35,258 nucleotides of DNA from a virus. The number at the start of each line of letters is the position of its first letter. Within the stretch, counting starts at the first letter, position 1. Of the stretch, positions 1 through 8,937 are shown one piece after another. The translations under genes were made by a program, and so were the position numbers. Below the pieces are notes generated by a model. It was not told the origin of the DNA, ran no database searches, and was given only the letters and a program-made list of their open reading frames with translations. The stretch spans positions 1 to 35,258 of IMG/VR virus record IMGVR_UViG_3300047169_000106, one strand, 5' to 3'.

Positions 1-3000
1 CATGCCGCCTACGGTGGTTGCGGTCGCGAGCGGCAGGCGGGCCACCGGCAGGGTGCCGCTGGCGATGTTGGCGGCGTTGGTGGTGTCCGTCGTCGCCGAT
101 GGGGCCAGGCCGGAGACGTCGGCGGCGGCCAGCGTCACCGCGCCGGTGCGGCCGGCCACCGAGGTGACGTTGGCGGACACCGTGCCGGCGGCAACCGACA
201 GCCCGCTGCCGACCTGCATGATGCCCTGGCTCACCGCGCTCGCCACCGGATGGCGCGCGGCGGCCAGCGTGCCGATGGTGATGTTCGACGCATTCGTCGC
301 ATCCAGCGTCGCCGAGGCCGCCAGCCCGCCGATATCGGCGGCCGTGAGCGTCACCGCGCCCGTCCGCCCGGCGACCGACAGCACCTCGCTCGACAGCCCG
401 TCGAACTTCTCCCAGGCCGTGCCGTTGAACGTCACATGATCGCCGGCGTTCCACTGGCTGGTGCCGTCCAGCGTCGTGCCACCCGGGGTGGAGACGGTGT
501 AGTAGAACCCCTTGCTGCCCACGCCGCTGGCCAGGGCCGGCGTGTTGGTGGCGGCGTTCCAGCCGCCCTGGTAGTTCAGCGCGCCCTGCACGCTGGCGGG
601 CAGCTGGGCGGTCGGCACGCGGCCGGTGGCGTCCAGCCCGGCATAGCCGTTGGCCACGCCCTTGTTGGCCTGGCTCTCCACCGCGCTGCCCGCGACGCTC
701 AGCGTGCTGAACGCGCCGCCGGCGGGCGTACCGGCGCCGATCGTGGTGCCGTTGATGGCGCCGCCAGTGATGGCGACCGCCCCCGGCGCCTGACCCGCCA
801 TGCCGGCGAGGCCCGCCACATCGGCGGTGCCCAGCGTCACCGCGCCGGTGCGCCCGGCAACCGACTGGACATTCGCCGAGACCGTGCCGGCGGCCACCGT
901 CAGCCCGGCACCCACCTGCACGCCGCCGACCGACAGCGTGGTCGCCACCGGAAGGCGCGCGGCCGGCAGCGTGCCGAAGCCGATATTCGCCGCGTTGGTG
1001 GTGTCCGTCGTCGCCGAGGCGGCAAGCCCGGCCACATCCGACGCCGCCAGCACCACCGCCCCCGTCCGCCCCGCCACCGTCGTGACGTTGGCCGAGACCG
1101 TGCCGGCACTCACCGACAAGCCGGCCCCGGCCTGCATGATCCCCAGCGCGCCGCCGGTCGCCACCGGCAGCCGCGCGATGGCCAGCGTGCCGCTGCTGAT
1201 GTTCGCGGCATTGGTGGCATCGATGGTCGCCGACGCCGCCAGCCCCGACACATCGGCGCTGGACAGCGTCACCGCCCCGGTCCGCCCGGCGACCGAGATC
1301 ACCTCGCTGGCAACGCCGTCGAACTTCTCCCAGGCCGTGCCGTTGAAGCTGACATGGTCGCCGACATTCCACTGGCCGATGCCGTTGAGCACCGTCGCGC
1401 CGGCGGTGGCCACCGTGTAGTAGAACCCCTTGGTGCCCACACCGCTGGCCAGCGCCGGCGTGTTGGTCGCCGCGTTCCAGGCGCCCTGATAGCTCAGCGC
1501 GCCCAGCACCGCCGCCGGCAACTGCGCCGTCGGCACCTTGCCGGTGGAATCCAGTCCGGCATAGCCGCCCGCCACGCCCTTGTTGGCCTGGCTCTCCACC
1601 GCCGAGCCGCCGACGCTCAGCGTGCTGAACGCGCCGATGCCCGGCGTCGCCGTGCCGATCGGCGGCGGCGCGGTGAGCAGCGTCACCGTGTAGTTCTGCG
1701 TCGCCGCGAGCTGGCCGCCGAGCTTCAGCGAACCGTCCAGCCCCAGCCGCAGCAGGCTTCCGCCATTGACCCCGCCGAGGCCGAAGATGTTGTAGGACAG
1801 GTCGGACTGCGACCAGTAGAACAGCGACGAGCCGTCGCCGCCGCGCATGTCCAGCATGCCGCTGGAACCGACCACGACGTTGCCGTTGTTGATCGGCGCC
1901 GACCAGATCTCCTGCCAGTCCGTGCTGGGCACGTTCGCCGAGCCGGTGGTCAGGCGCTGCCAGCCCAGCTTGATCGGTGCCTTGCCGGCGGCGTAGTTGC
2001 CGGTCGGCACCGCCTGCGTGTTGGCGACGAAATGCCCCTGCACATAGGTGCCCGTCGCCGGCATCGCGGCGGACTGGTACAGCGTCGGGCTCAGCAGCCG
2101 GCCGAAATTGGCGGCCCTGGGATCGCAGCCCTCGATCGTATGCGTGAACGACGCGCTGGCCTGCGGCACGGTGCCGACGCCCGCATTGCCCGCAGCCCAG
2201 CCGATGGCGACCGGGTTGCAATGCACGATGTTGCCCCGCGCGTTGCGCGACACGCCCGGCCCCTGGTCGCTGATCGGCATGCCCAGATTGACGAAATGGT
2301 TGCCCTCGATCTCCATGCCGTTGAGGAAGCCGATGGCGATGCCCCAGTGCAGCGGCGGGTTCTGCCAGGTGCCGTCGACATTGCGGGTCGCGCTGCGGAA
2401 ATACGGGTCGCCGTCGAACACGTTGCCCTTGACGATGATCCGCGTGTTGACCTGCGCCACCGTCGGCCAGTTGATGCCGGACGTGTTGTAGTCGGCGATC
2501 GAGTTGTCCTCGATGCGCAGCCCGTCGAAATCGCCGTCCACCGCGTTGCTGTCGAAGGCGATGCCGTAGCGCCCGGTGGTCTGGATGACGTTGCCGCGCA
2601 CCAGCGAGTTGCGCAGCGAGCCGTAGAGATGGATGCCGGTCTGCTGCAGCATCGCCTCCGTCACCGCGCCGTTGAACGCGCCGAACGCGCCGGCCTCCAG
2701 CGCCGTGCCGTGGCCCCAGCTCGACCAGGTGGTGACCGACGGCAGCGTGCGGACCAGCGTGTTGTCCTCGATGCGCACCCAGTAGCCGCCCGGGGACGGC
2801 ACGCTGCGCGCCGGCGTCGCCGTCGCGTTGATCACGTTGGCCTGCGCGTTGGCGTAGAACGCGCCCGTCGTGGTGCCGAACAGCGCGGTGAAGCTGCCGG
2901 AGGGCTGGACCGGCATGCCCGGCGCCGAAGCGCCGGTGCCGGCCTGGCGCGAGGAGCCGCCGACATCGATGTAGTAGGACGTGACGTTGTAGGGGTTCCA

Positions 3001-4368
3001 GCCGGCGCCGGTGATCAGATCGGTGATCGTGTTGCCGCGGATGGACACCGCGATGTTCGGCGTGTCGCCCTGCAGGTAGAACGAGTCGAAGCCGCAGGCG
3101 ATGCCCTTGCCCCAGGGCCGGCGGATGACGTTGCCCTCGATGGTGACGATCTTCGCGCCCGTCACCGAAATGCCGGGACCGTCGGTGATCAGATTGTCGG
3201 TGATGATGATCCCCGAGCGCAGCGGCGCCGGGTCCATCGCGCCCGAATTGTCGTTGGTGTGGCAGGAGATCGAGTCGTCGCCGGACATCTCCACGCGGTT
3301 CTGCGTGATCAGCATGTCCCGCACCGTCCAGGCGGCGATGCTGTCCGCGGTGGACCGCGCCACGCGGTTGCCGCGGATGGTCGCCCGCTTGCCGCTGTAG
3401 AGGATCATGCCGAAGCCGCTGGCGTCGAGGAACTCGCAGTCGATGATCTCGACATCCTCGAAATTCGACAGCGACAGCAGATGCGCCCGCGCGGTGTAGG
3501 CGAACACGTTGTTGCCCGGCACCGCCAGCCCACGCGGGCGGCTGCCCTGCAAGGTGACGCCCTCCAGGCGGAAATTCTGCAACAGCGGAAAATTGCCGCC
3601 GACATGCGCCATGTTGGACATGCCCTGCGTCACCGGACTGGCCGCGGCGTCATCCATCTTCAGGATGGTCCGCCCCTTGCCCGCCCCGCGCAGCACCACA
3701 TTGGATTGCGGCCGCACCCAGTCCACCGACAGGTCGATCCGATACGTGCCGGGCGGCACGAACACCACACCGCCGCCGGCCTGCGAACACGCCAGGATCG
3801 CCGCATTCAGCGCCGCCACCGTGTTGGTCACGCCGTCCGCCACGGCGCCCGCGAAATCCATCACGTTCAGCTGACTCACCGCCGGCCGCCCGCTGAGATC
3901 GCCATACGCGCCCGACGACGCCACCGTCGCCAGGCCGCCGATATCGTCCTTGGTCAAGGTGATGTAGCCGGTGCGCCCGGCCACCGCCTTCACGGGCGAC
4001 GCCTTCGCCGTGTGGTTCTGCACGAACGCCGTCGTCGCCAACGCGTTCGACGTATCGGCATCCGGCAAGGTCGGCGCCGTCGGCGTGCCGGTGAAGGCCG
4101 GGCTGTTGGTCAACGCCACATACGCCGCATCCGGCACCAGCGCACCGTTCTGGATCACAAACCCCGGGCCAATGGCCACCGGCTCCGGCGGCCCCGCCAA
4201 TGGCGACGCCCGGCCCAGCAACTTGCCGCTGGTCAACGTCAGCTTCGGCTGCGTCGAATCCAACAACGCGGACACCGACGTCGCCCGCAAATCACCGTCC
4301 TGGCCGATCACCACGAGATCGTCGGGCTGCGGATCCTGCGCCTGCGGCAGTTGGTCCAAAGTGGGCAT
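1..4368 (-). CDS. Tail spike/fibre with beta-helix domain and long tandem repeats (C-terminus cut by window edge)
   Basis: Open frame of 1456 codons from ATG at 4368, running off the left edge without a stop. The N-terminus (MPTLDQLPQAQ, then LLGRAS and a GPG motif) resembles the start of the neighbouring spike at 4655-6982, so it is probably the shared virion-attachment region. Residues about 165-620 look like a pectate-lyase-type right-handed beta-helix: VMDFAGAVADGVTN, PPGTYRID, then many short N/G/I-rich rungs. From about residue 900 the protein is built of tail-fibre repeats: several VAGRTGAVTL...ADVSGLA blocks and two copies of an AFSTLSV...QLPA...GTAWEKFDG block, 306 residues apart. 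The likely role is receptor or capsule binding, possibly polysaccharide depolymerase. No catalytic residues can be assigned by eye. It is the last gene of the leftward late operon seen here. Fold confidence is high; enzyme activity is not shown. Confidence 0.85.
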   Translation of the reverse strand, partial: MPTLDQLPQAQDPQPDDLVVIGQDGDLRATSVSALLDSTQPKLTLTSGKLLGRASPLAGPPEPVAIGPGFVIQNGALVPDAAYVALTNSPAFTGTPTAPTLPDADTSNALATTAFVQNHTAKASPVKAVAGRTGYITLTKDDIGGLATVASSGAYGDLSGRPAVSQLNVMDFAGAVADGVTNTVAALNAAILACSQAGGGVVFVPPGTYRIDLSVDWVRPQSNVVLRGAGKGRTILKMDDAAASPVTQGMSNMAHVGGNFPLLQNFRLEGVTLQGSRPRGLAVPGNNVFAYTARAHLLSLSNFEDVEIIDCEFLDASGFGMILYSGKRATIRGNRVARSTADSIAAWTVRDMLITQNRVEMSGDDSISCHTNDNSGAMDPAPLRSGIIITDNLITDGPGISVTGAKIVTIEGNVIRRPWGKGIACGFDSFYLQGDTPNIAVSIRGNTITDLITGAGWNPYNVTSYYIDVGGSSRQAGTGASAPGMPVQPSGSFTALFGTTTGAFYANAQANVINATATPARSVPSPGGYWVRIEDNTLVRTLPSVTTWSSWGHGTALEAGAFGAFNGAVTEAMLQQTGIHLYGSLRNSLVRGNVIQTTGRYGIAFDSNAVDGDFDGLRIEDNSIADYNTSGINWPTVAQVNTRIIVKGNVFDGDPYFRSATRNVDGTWQNPPLHWGIAIGFLNGMEIEGNHFVNLGMPISDQGPGVSRNARGNIVHCNPVAIGWAAGNAGVGTVPQASASFTHTIEGCDPRAANFGRLLSPTLYQSAAMPATGTYVQGHFVANTQAVPTGNYAAGKAPIKLGWQRLTTGSANVPSTDWQEIWSAPINNGNVVVGSSGMLDMRGGDGSSLFYWSQSDLSYNIFGLGGVNGGSLLRLGLDGSLKLGGQLAATQNYTVTLLTAPPPIGTATPGIGAFSTLSVGGSAVESQANKGVAGGYAGLDSTGKVPTAQLPAAVLGALSYQGAWNAATNTPALASGVGTKGFYYTVATAGATVLNGIGQWNVGDHVSFNGTAWEKFDGVASEVISVAGRTGAVTLSSADVSGLAASATIDATNAANISSGTLAIARLPVATGGALGIMQAGAGLSVSAGTVSANVTTVAGRTGAVVLAASDVAGLAASATTDTTNAANIGFGTLPAARLPVATTLSVGGVQVGAGLTVAAGTVSANVQSVAGRTGAVTLGTADVAGLAGMAGQAPGAVAITGGAINGTTIGAGTPAGGAFSTLSVAGSAVESQANKGVANGYAGLDATGRVPTAQLPASVQGALNYQGGWNAATNTPALASGVGSKGFYYTVSTPGGTTLDGTSQWNAGDHVTFNGTAWEKFDGLSSEVLSVAGRTGAVTLTAADIGGLAASATLDATNASNITIGTLAAARHPVASAVSQGIMQVGSGLSVAAGTVSANVTSVAGRTGAVTLAAADVSGLAPSATTDTTNAANIASGTLPVARLPLATATTVGGM

Positions 4369-4414
4369 GCCTGCTCCTCACGCGCCCCTCGGTGGGGGCG
4401 CATTTGCGAATGCT

Positions 4415-4653
4415 TCGGAAGGAAGGAAGCAAGGCCAGGGGCTTTGCCCCTGGACCCCACCAGGGGACAGCGTCCCCTGGACCCGGCGTCTTTTAAGAAA
4501 GCAACGGCCTCAGATGAGAGGGGCCAGCGCGGCCTATATGACCGCCGGGGTAGCCCCTCTCATCTGAGGCCGTTTTCTAAAGATGGAGGGTGCAGGGGGC
4601 TCGGCCCCCTGCTAGGGGGTCCAGGGGGACAAAGTCCCCTTGGCCTTGCTTGC
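4415..4653. repeat. Palindromic intergenic element, GC family (copy B1)
   Basis: This element fills the gap between the two spike genes, starting right after the TAA stop of the 4655-6982 gene. Its outer arms are GGAAGGAAGCAAGGCC... and the inverse ...GGCCTTGCTTGCC. Each arm holds its own hairpin (CCAGGGGCTTTGCCCCTGG at the low-coordinate end; GGGGACAAAGTCCCC at the other). The centre carries a separate long perfect inverted repeat. Strong structure in both directions suggests a bidirectional terminator or mRNA 3'-end element; this is inferred. Confidence 0.8.
4503..4574. repeat. Perfect 22-bp inverted repeat inside element B1
   Basis: Left arm 4503-4524 begins AACGGCCTCAGATGAG and right arm 4553-4574 is its exact reverse complement, with a 28-nt loop. 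The loop contains a further short CGGC/GCCG pairing. Outside the 22-bp stem the match continues imperfectly (TCTTTTAAGAAAG against CTTTAGAAAA reversed). The 3' flank TTTTCT on the plus strand and the pairing strength would support termination. This core is not seen in the other two GC-family copies. Confidence 0.85.
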
Positions 4654-4654
4654 C

Positions 4655-6982
4655 TTAAGCGAGTGCAACCCAGCCGAACGCATCGACGCCGACGCGTTTG
4701 AGCCAGAGCACCTGGCCCGGGCCGCCGTCGAGGTTGCGGTAGTCGGAGCCTGGGGGGGCCACGACGACGCCGTCGGGGCTGCCGTGGCCCATGGCGAAGA
4801 CGATGCCGGTGGGGGCGTTGTCGGAGGTGATGCGGACGTGGCCGGTGCCGTTGGGGTGCAGGGCGACGTCGCCGCCGGCGGTGCTTTTCAGGACGGCGCC
4901 GCCGGTCCCGTCGGTGGCGAACCAGTCGGAGAGGGCGATGCGGCTGGCGCGCCAGGTGTTGGCGGTGGCGAGGAATTCGATGTCGCCGAGGGCGGCGACG
5001 TCGAGGTCGGTGCCGAGCCAGCTGGTTTGCGCGGCGGCGGCGAAGCGTACGGGCACGTCGGTGTTGACGGTCAGGCGGCGGGCGTCGGCGAGCGGGGCGC
5101 CGGCGTAGGCGACGGCTTGGGCGCCGGCGCCGTCGCCGGTGACGGTGACGGCGATGGGCTGGCCGGGGGCGCCGTAGCCGGTGCCGCCTGATGTGACGAT
5201 GGCGCCGATGATGGTGCCGCCGGTGACCACCGCCTGGGCGGCGGCGCCGGTGCCGGTGCCGGCGATGGCCAGCGTGGCGGTGGTGTAGCCGCTGCCGCCG
5301 TTGCTGATGCGCACGAAGCGGATGGCGCCGGCGGCGCGGGCGGCGCTGGCGCCGAGCATGCTGGTGATCGGGGCGCTGGCCTGGGTGATGCGAATGGCGT
5401 CGGCGATGTCGGGCACGGCGAGGGTGCCAGCGACCGGGTTGCAGGCCGGGCGGGGGGCGGCGTTGCAGCGGTTGCCTTCCACCGCGAAGCCGTCGGTGTC
5501 GGCGCGCAGCGCGTCGGCGGGGTCGATCGGCCCGGTGAAGGCGTTGCGCAGGATCATGCTGCCGGTGCCGCCGTCGCGCAGCCAGACGCCGCCGGCGCCG
5601 GCGGGCACGGCGATGGCGTTGTCGGCGATCACCAGGTTGGCGAGTGCCAGCGGGAACGGGTGGCCTTGGCCGTCGGCTTCGGTGTTGGCGGCGCAGATGG
5701 CGAAGACGGTACAGTCCTTGATGCGGTTGAGCGCCACGCGCAGGCCGGTGGAGCCGCCGCAGTTGATGCCGTAGATGCTGCCGCCCTGGATCTGGTTGAA
5801 GCCGATCTCGGAGTCCTGCGAGCCGCCGCAATCGATGCCGTAGGTGGCGCTCGAGGTGATCATGTTGCCGGTGACCGCGGAGCCCGCGACATTGGCCAGG
5901 ATGCCGGCCCCGCCGGTGACGCCGGTGCCGTTGTTGGACAGCAGGTTGCCGTTCACCGACACCGCGAGCCCGGCGGCGGAAATGCCGTAGATCGTGTTGT
6001 CGTGGCAGATGTTGCCGGCCACCAGCAAGGCGACGGCGTCCGGATTGGCGTTGCCCCAGACCGGCGGGGTGGCGTTGCTGGCGTTGAAATTGCCCACCGC
6101 GATGCCGCGCACATTGTTCCAGGCGCGGCAGGCGGTGACCTGCACCAGCCGCGCCTGGGCGGCGAAGGTGGGGTCGTTGAAATCGACATTGATGCCCCAG
6201 GCGGCGTTGTCATGCGCCAGGCAGCCGGCGATGCGCACGCCGGTCACCGCCTGCACCCACAGCCCGTGGGCGGCGTTGTTGGCGAAGGTGCAGTCGACGA
6301 TAGTGTGCGCGCGCACGCCGCTGCCTTGCAGGATGGTCAGCCCGCTGCCCAGCGAGGCGCCGGCGCCGTTGAGGAAGCCGCAGGCGCGGAAATGCGCGTC
6401 GTGGCAGGCGGCGGTGACCAGCACGTTCCAGGCTTCGGTGGCCACGCCCGCGCGGTTGGCGTCGAAGGTGACGCCGTCGGCCACGAATCCGTCGGCCTGG
6501 ATGCTGATGAAGGCGCCGCCGGTCTGGGCGATGCGCTTCAGCACGGACAGGCCGGGCGTGCCGAGCAGCACGGCATGCGCCGTGCCGATGGTCCATTGCC
6601 CCGCGATGGCGTAGGTCTTCGGGCCCAGCCGCACGGGTTTGCCGGAGGCGATGGCGGCGATGAAGGCGGCGCTGTCGTCGGTCAGCCCGTCGCCCACAGC
6701 GCCATAGGCCTCCGGCGCCACCGCGTCGCCCGGCAGCGGCGCGTTCACCGCCAGCATGCCGTTGGCGGCGGACAGGCCGGGGCCGAGTCGCAGCGCCTCC
6801 GGGACGCCGACGCCCGCGCTGGCGCGGCCGAGCACCTGGCCCTGGGCCAGCGGCAGCAGCGGCTGGGAGGTCGCGATCAGCTGGCCGCGCGTGGCGTGCT
6901 TGGCGATGCCGCCCTGGCTGATCAGAACCAGGTCGGAATCGGCGCAGACCGCGGCGCCGTCGAGTGCGTCGAGTGTGGGCAT
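4655..6982 (-). CDS. Second tail spike, beta-helix (pectate-lyase-like) protein
   Basis: 775 aa from ATG at 6982, three bases after the stop of the upstream adaptor gene. The N-terminus (MPTLDALDGA, VLGRASAGVG, RLGPGLSAANGML) parallels that of the neighbouring larger spike. At about residue 88 comes AYGAVGDGLTDDSAAF, the typical opening of the pectate_lyase_3/tail-spike fold, followed to about residue 510 by beta-helix rungs rich in N, G and I (for example DNAAWGIN, CHDNTIYGIS, GIDCGGSQDSEIGFN). Residues about 550-640 contain two SNGGSGYTTAT / TSGGTGYGAPG strands resembling an Ig/trimerisation segment. The C-terminus (VLWLKRVGVDAFGWVALA) could be a fibre tip. The probable role is host-surface recognition or depolymerisation. 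No catalytic site is assigned. Confidence 0.85.
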   Translation of the reverse strand: MPTLDALDGAAVCADSDLVLISQGGIAKHATRGQLIATSQPLLPLAQGQVLGRASAGVGVPEALRLGPGLSAANGMLAVNAPLPGDAVAPEAYGAVGDGLTDDSAAFIAAIASGKPVRLGPKTYAIAGQWTIGTAHAVLLGTPGLSVLKRIAQTGGAFISIQADGFVADGVTFDANRAGVATEAWNVLVTAACHDAHFRACGFLNGAGASLGSGLTILQGSGVRAHTIVDCTFANNAAHGLWVQAVTGVRIAGCLAHDNAAWGINVDFNDPTFAAQARLVQVTACRAWNNVRGIAVGNFNASNATPPVWGNANPDAVALLVAGNICHDNTIYGISAAGLAVSVNGNLLSNNGTGVTGGAGILANVAGSAVTGNMITSSATYGIDCGGSQDSEIGFNQIQGGSIYGINCGGSTGLRVALNRIKDCTVFAICAANTEADGQGHPFPLALANLVIADNAIAVPAGAGGVWLRDGGTGSMILRNAFTGPIDPADALRADTDGFAVEGNRCNAAPRPACNPVAGTLAVPDIADAIRITQASAPITSMLGASAARAAGAIRFVRISNGGSGYTTATLAIAGTGTGAAAQAVVTGGTIIGAIVTSGGTGYGAPGQPIAVTVTGDGAGAQAVAYAGAPLADARRLTVNTDVPVRFAAAAQTSWLGTDLDVAALGDIEFLATANTWRASRIALSDWFATDGTGGAVLKSTAGGDVALHPNGTGHVRITSDNAPTGIVFAMGHGSPDGVVVAPPGSDYRNLDGGPGQVLWLKRVGVDAFGWVALA

Positions 6983-6985
6983 GGA

Positions 6986-7480
6986 TCAGCTCCCGAGCAG
7001 GATGGGGTTGCCGAGCTGGTCGGTGACGACCGCGCCCTGGTTGGTGGTCAGCTGGCTGGCCGAGACCGTCGCGGTGGCGAGTGCCAGGACCGGCAGCAGC
7101 ACCACGCGCCCGAGCGTGCGCCCGGAGGTGGTGGTGACGGTGACGCTGACCACATAAGTGGTGCCCGCCCGTCCGCCGGCCATCCAGAACACCGCGATGC
7201 TGCCGTCGGCGGCGACCGAGGTGATGGTGAGATCGCCCGGCGCGTTCGGCGTCACGCTGGCGTTGATGCCGGAAATCCCGTCGCCCTCGTTGCCGGTCAG
7301 CGCGCTGGCCACGTCGAACTCGTAGTCCAGAACGTCCGACGGGTCCTTCGCCGGCCAGGACAGCGGCGCCGGGACGAACTGCGTCACCCCGCGTGGCACC
7401 GGGGCGAAGCCGTCCAGCACCACGCGGCGCGCCGTGGACGGGCGCCAGACATGGTTGATCGCGCTTGTGCTCGTGCTCAT
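6986..7480 (-). CDS. Phage fibre-tail adaptor-like protein
   Basis: 164 aa, ATG at 7480, stop three bases before the spike start and ten bases after the Gly-rich fibre gene, so it is co-transcribed with fibre genes. The middle part (PLSWPAKDPSDVLDYEFDVA, SVTPNAPGDLTITS, then WMAGGRAGTTYVVSVTVTTTSGRTL) reads as one beta-sandwich domain. It matches the layout of small phage proteins annotated as fibre-tail adaptors, where DVLDY is followed by an Ig-like strand pattern. It probably links fibre or spike to baseplate. The family assignment is from memory of the pattern and is moderate. Confidence 0.6.
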   Translation of the reverse strand: MSTSTSAINHVWRPSTARRVVLDGFAPVPRGVTQFVPAPLSWPAKDPSDVLDYEFDVASALTGNEGDGISGINASVTPNAPGDLTITSVAADGSIAVFWMAGGRAGTTYVVSVTVTTTSGRTLGRVVLLPVLALATATVSASQLTTNQGAVVTDQLGNPILLGS

Positions 7481-7490
7481 CGCCGTCTCC

Positions 7491-8750
7491 TCACCATTCC
7501 ACGATCAGCAGGCCGCCGGCCCCCGCGGCGCCCGCGGTGTTGCCGCCGCCGCCGCCGCCGCCGCCGCCGGGGAAGCTGCCGGCGCGCGGCAGGCCGGAGG
7601 ATGCCGCCCCGCCGCCGCCGCCGGAGGCCGCCGCCCCGCCCATGCCGCCGAAGCCGCTGGCCGCGGCGGCCGAGCCGGCATTGCCGCTGCCGCCCGTCAT
7701 GTTGATCGCGCCGCCCGCGCCCGAGCCGCCGGCGCCGCTGTCGCCCTGCCCGCCCGACAAGCTGCCCAGCCCGCCATTGCCGCCGGCCGCCAGCAGCGCC
7801 GTGCCGAAGCTGCTCGCCCCGCCCGCCGCCCCGCTGTTCGCCGCCGCCGAGCCGCCGTTGTTCACACCGCCGGCCCCGCCGCCGCCGACGGTGACCGCGA
7901 TGGCCTGGCCGGGCGTGACCGCCACGACCCCCTCGGCATAGCCGCCGCCGCCCCCGCCGCCGCCGCCGCCCTGCGTCGTGTTGCCGCCGCCGCCGCCGCC
8001 GCCACCGATGGCGCGCACCTTCACCTTCGTCACCCCCGCCGGCACGCCGAACGTGCCGGACGCGGTGAACACGCTCTGCTGGCTGAACCCCGGCCGCAGC
8101 GCCGGCAGCTTGTATTGCAGCGTCGGCGCGGTGTTCAGCCCGACGATGTTGCCCGCCACCACCTGCGTCTGCCCGTAGGCGACATTGACCACCGCCAGCC
8201 CGTACCACCCGGCATCCGCCGCCGGCGGCAGCTGCGAGCCGGTGGCCGCCGGCACGCCCTGCCGCGCCTGAATCTGCACCCGCTGCGCCCGCAAGGTCGG
8301 CTGCGCCACGCCGGTGTTGGACGGCCCGAGAAACGCCACCGAAGGGTTCGCCGCGTTGTAGTACGGCAGCACCACGTTGTTGGTGTCCGTCTCCAGGAAC
8401 CCCGCCTCGATCAGCCACGCCACCGACTGACCCGACACGGCAGGCGCCCCCAACGCCAGCGTCGTGCCGGCCAGATTGACGCCCATCTTCATCATCTGGT
8501 CCGCCACATCGGCGGCCAGCGAGCCATAGGCCGAAGCATCCACCGTCATCAGCTGGGTGATGCTGCCCGGCCCCACCGTGATGCTCATCGACGCCGGCGC
8601 CGTCGGGCCGACGGACAACCCGTCGATCACACTGGATTGCCCCAGCACCATCTGAATCAACGCCCCCAACGCCACCATGGCGTTGCGGTTGGTGTTCAGC
8701 AGATCCGTGTCGAGCGGAATGCTGCCGGGATAGACGATGCTGCGGTCCAT
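7491..8750 (-). CDS. Gly-rich tail fibre protein
   Basis: 419 aa from ATG at 8750 (MDRSIVYPGSIPLDTDLL), preceded by GAGG at a good distance. The open frame extends further upstream, but that part only translates the A/T repeat and has no ribosome site. Residues 1-245 are a folded N-terminal region (MSITVGPGSITQL, NPSVAFLGPSNTG, QIQARQG). From about 250 there is a FTASGTFGVPAGVTKVKVRAIGG start of a Gly-rich fibre domain, followed by long Gly/Ala/Ser tracts and the typical end GGLLIVEW. Such C-termini form glycine-rich fibre tips that determine host binding. The DNA here is a near-continuous CCG/CCGCC tract, which may be length-unstable. Confidence 0.75.
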   Translation of the reverse strand: MDRSIVYPGSIPLDTDLLNTNRNAMVALGALIQMVLGQSSVIDGLSVGPTAPASMSITVGPGSITQLMTVDASAYGSLAADVADQMMKMGVNLAGTTLALGAPAVSGQSVAWLIEAGFLETDTNNVVLPYYNAANPSVAFLGPSNTGVAQPTLRAQRVQIQARQGVPAATGSQLPPAADAGWYGLAVVNVAYGQTQVVAGNIVGLNTAPTLQYKLPALRPGFSQQSVFTASGTFGVPAGVTKVKVRAIGGGGGGGGNTTQGGGGGGGGGGYAEGVVAVTPGQAIAVTVGGGGAGGVNNGGSAAANSGAAGGASSFGTALLAAGGNGGLGSLSGGQGDSGAGGSGAGGAINMTGGSGNAGSAAAASGFGGMGGAAASGGGGGAASSGLPRAGSFPGGGGGGGGGNTAGAAGAGGLLIVEW

Positions 8751-8785
8751 TGCGGTCCTCGTGCGGTGCGTTTTTTGCGGAGCCC

Positions 8786-8937
8786 GGAGGCAAGTAAGCA
8801 AGCAGTCCCTTTTTTGAAAAAAAGGGACCCAAAAAACTTTTCTCCGTTCAGGCCCGGCGCGGATGCAGTCGGGGGCCAAATGGACAAAAGTTTTTTTGGT
8901 TCTTTTTTTTCAAAAAAAGAACGGCTTACTTGCTTTT
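8786..8937. repeat. Palindromic A/T-hairpin intergenic element (copy A1)
   Basis: This element fills the gap between the gp48-like gene and the Gly-rich fibre. The left arm is AAGCAGTCCC-T6-G-A7-GGGACCC-A6-CTTTT; the right arm is the inverse type with GGTTC-T8-C-A7-GAAC. The left hairpin clamp is GTCCC/GGGAC while the right one is GGTTC/GAAC, so each arm keeps its own pairing despite changed bases. The core is short and GC-rich, unlike most other copies. Confidence 0.85.

Noticed and set aside
250-4701. 1483-codon open frame on the plus strand
   Set aside because: It is an Arg/His/Gly/Ala-rich shadow opposite the tail-spike gene; GC-rich DNA rarely has stops in this frame. The minus-strand protein shows real fold motifs.
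4560-5831. 423-codon minus-strand frame rich in Arg and His
   Set aside because: Shifted-frame shadow of the second spike; composition is not protein-like.
5660-7705. 681-codon plus-strand frame
   Set aside because: Antisense shadow of spike 2 and adaptor genes, made of Gly/Ala/Arg/Asp runs and ending in poly-Arg.
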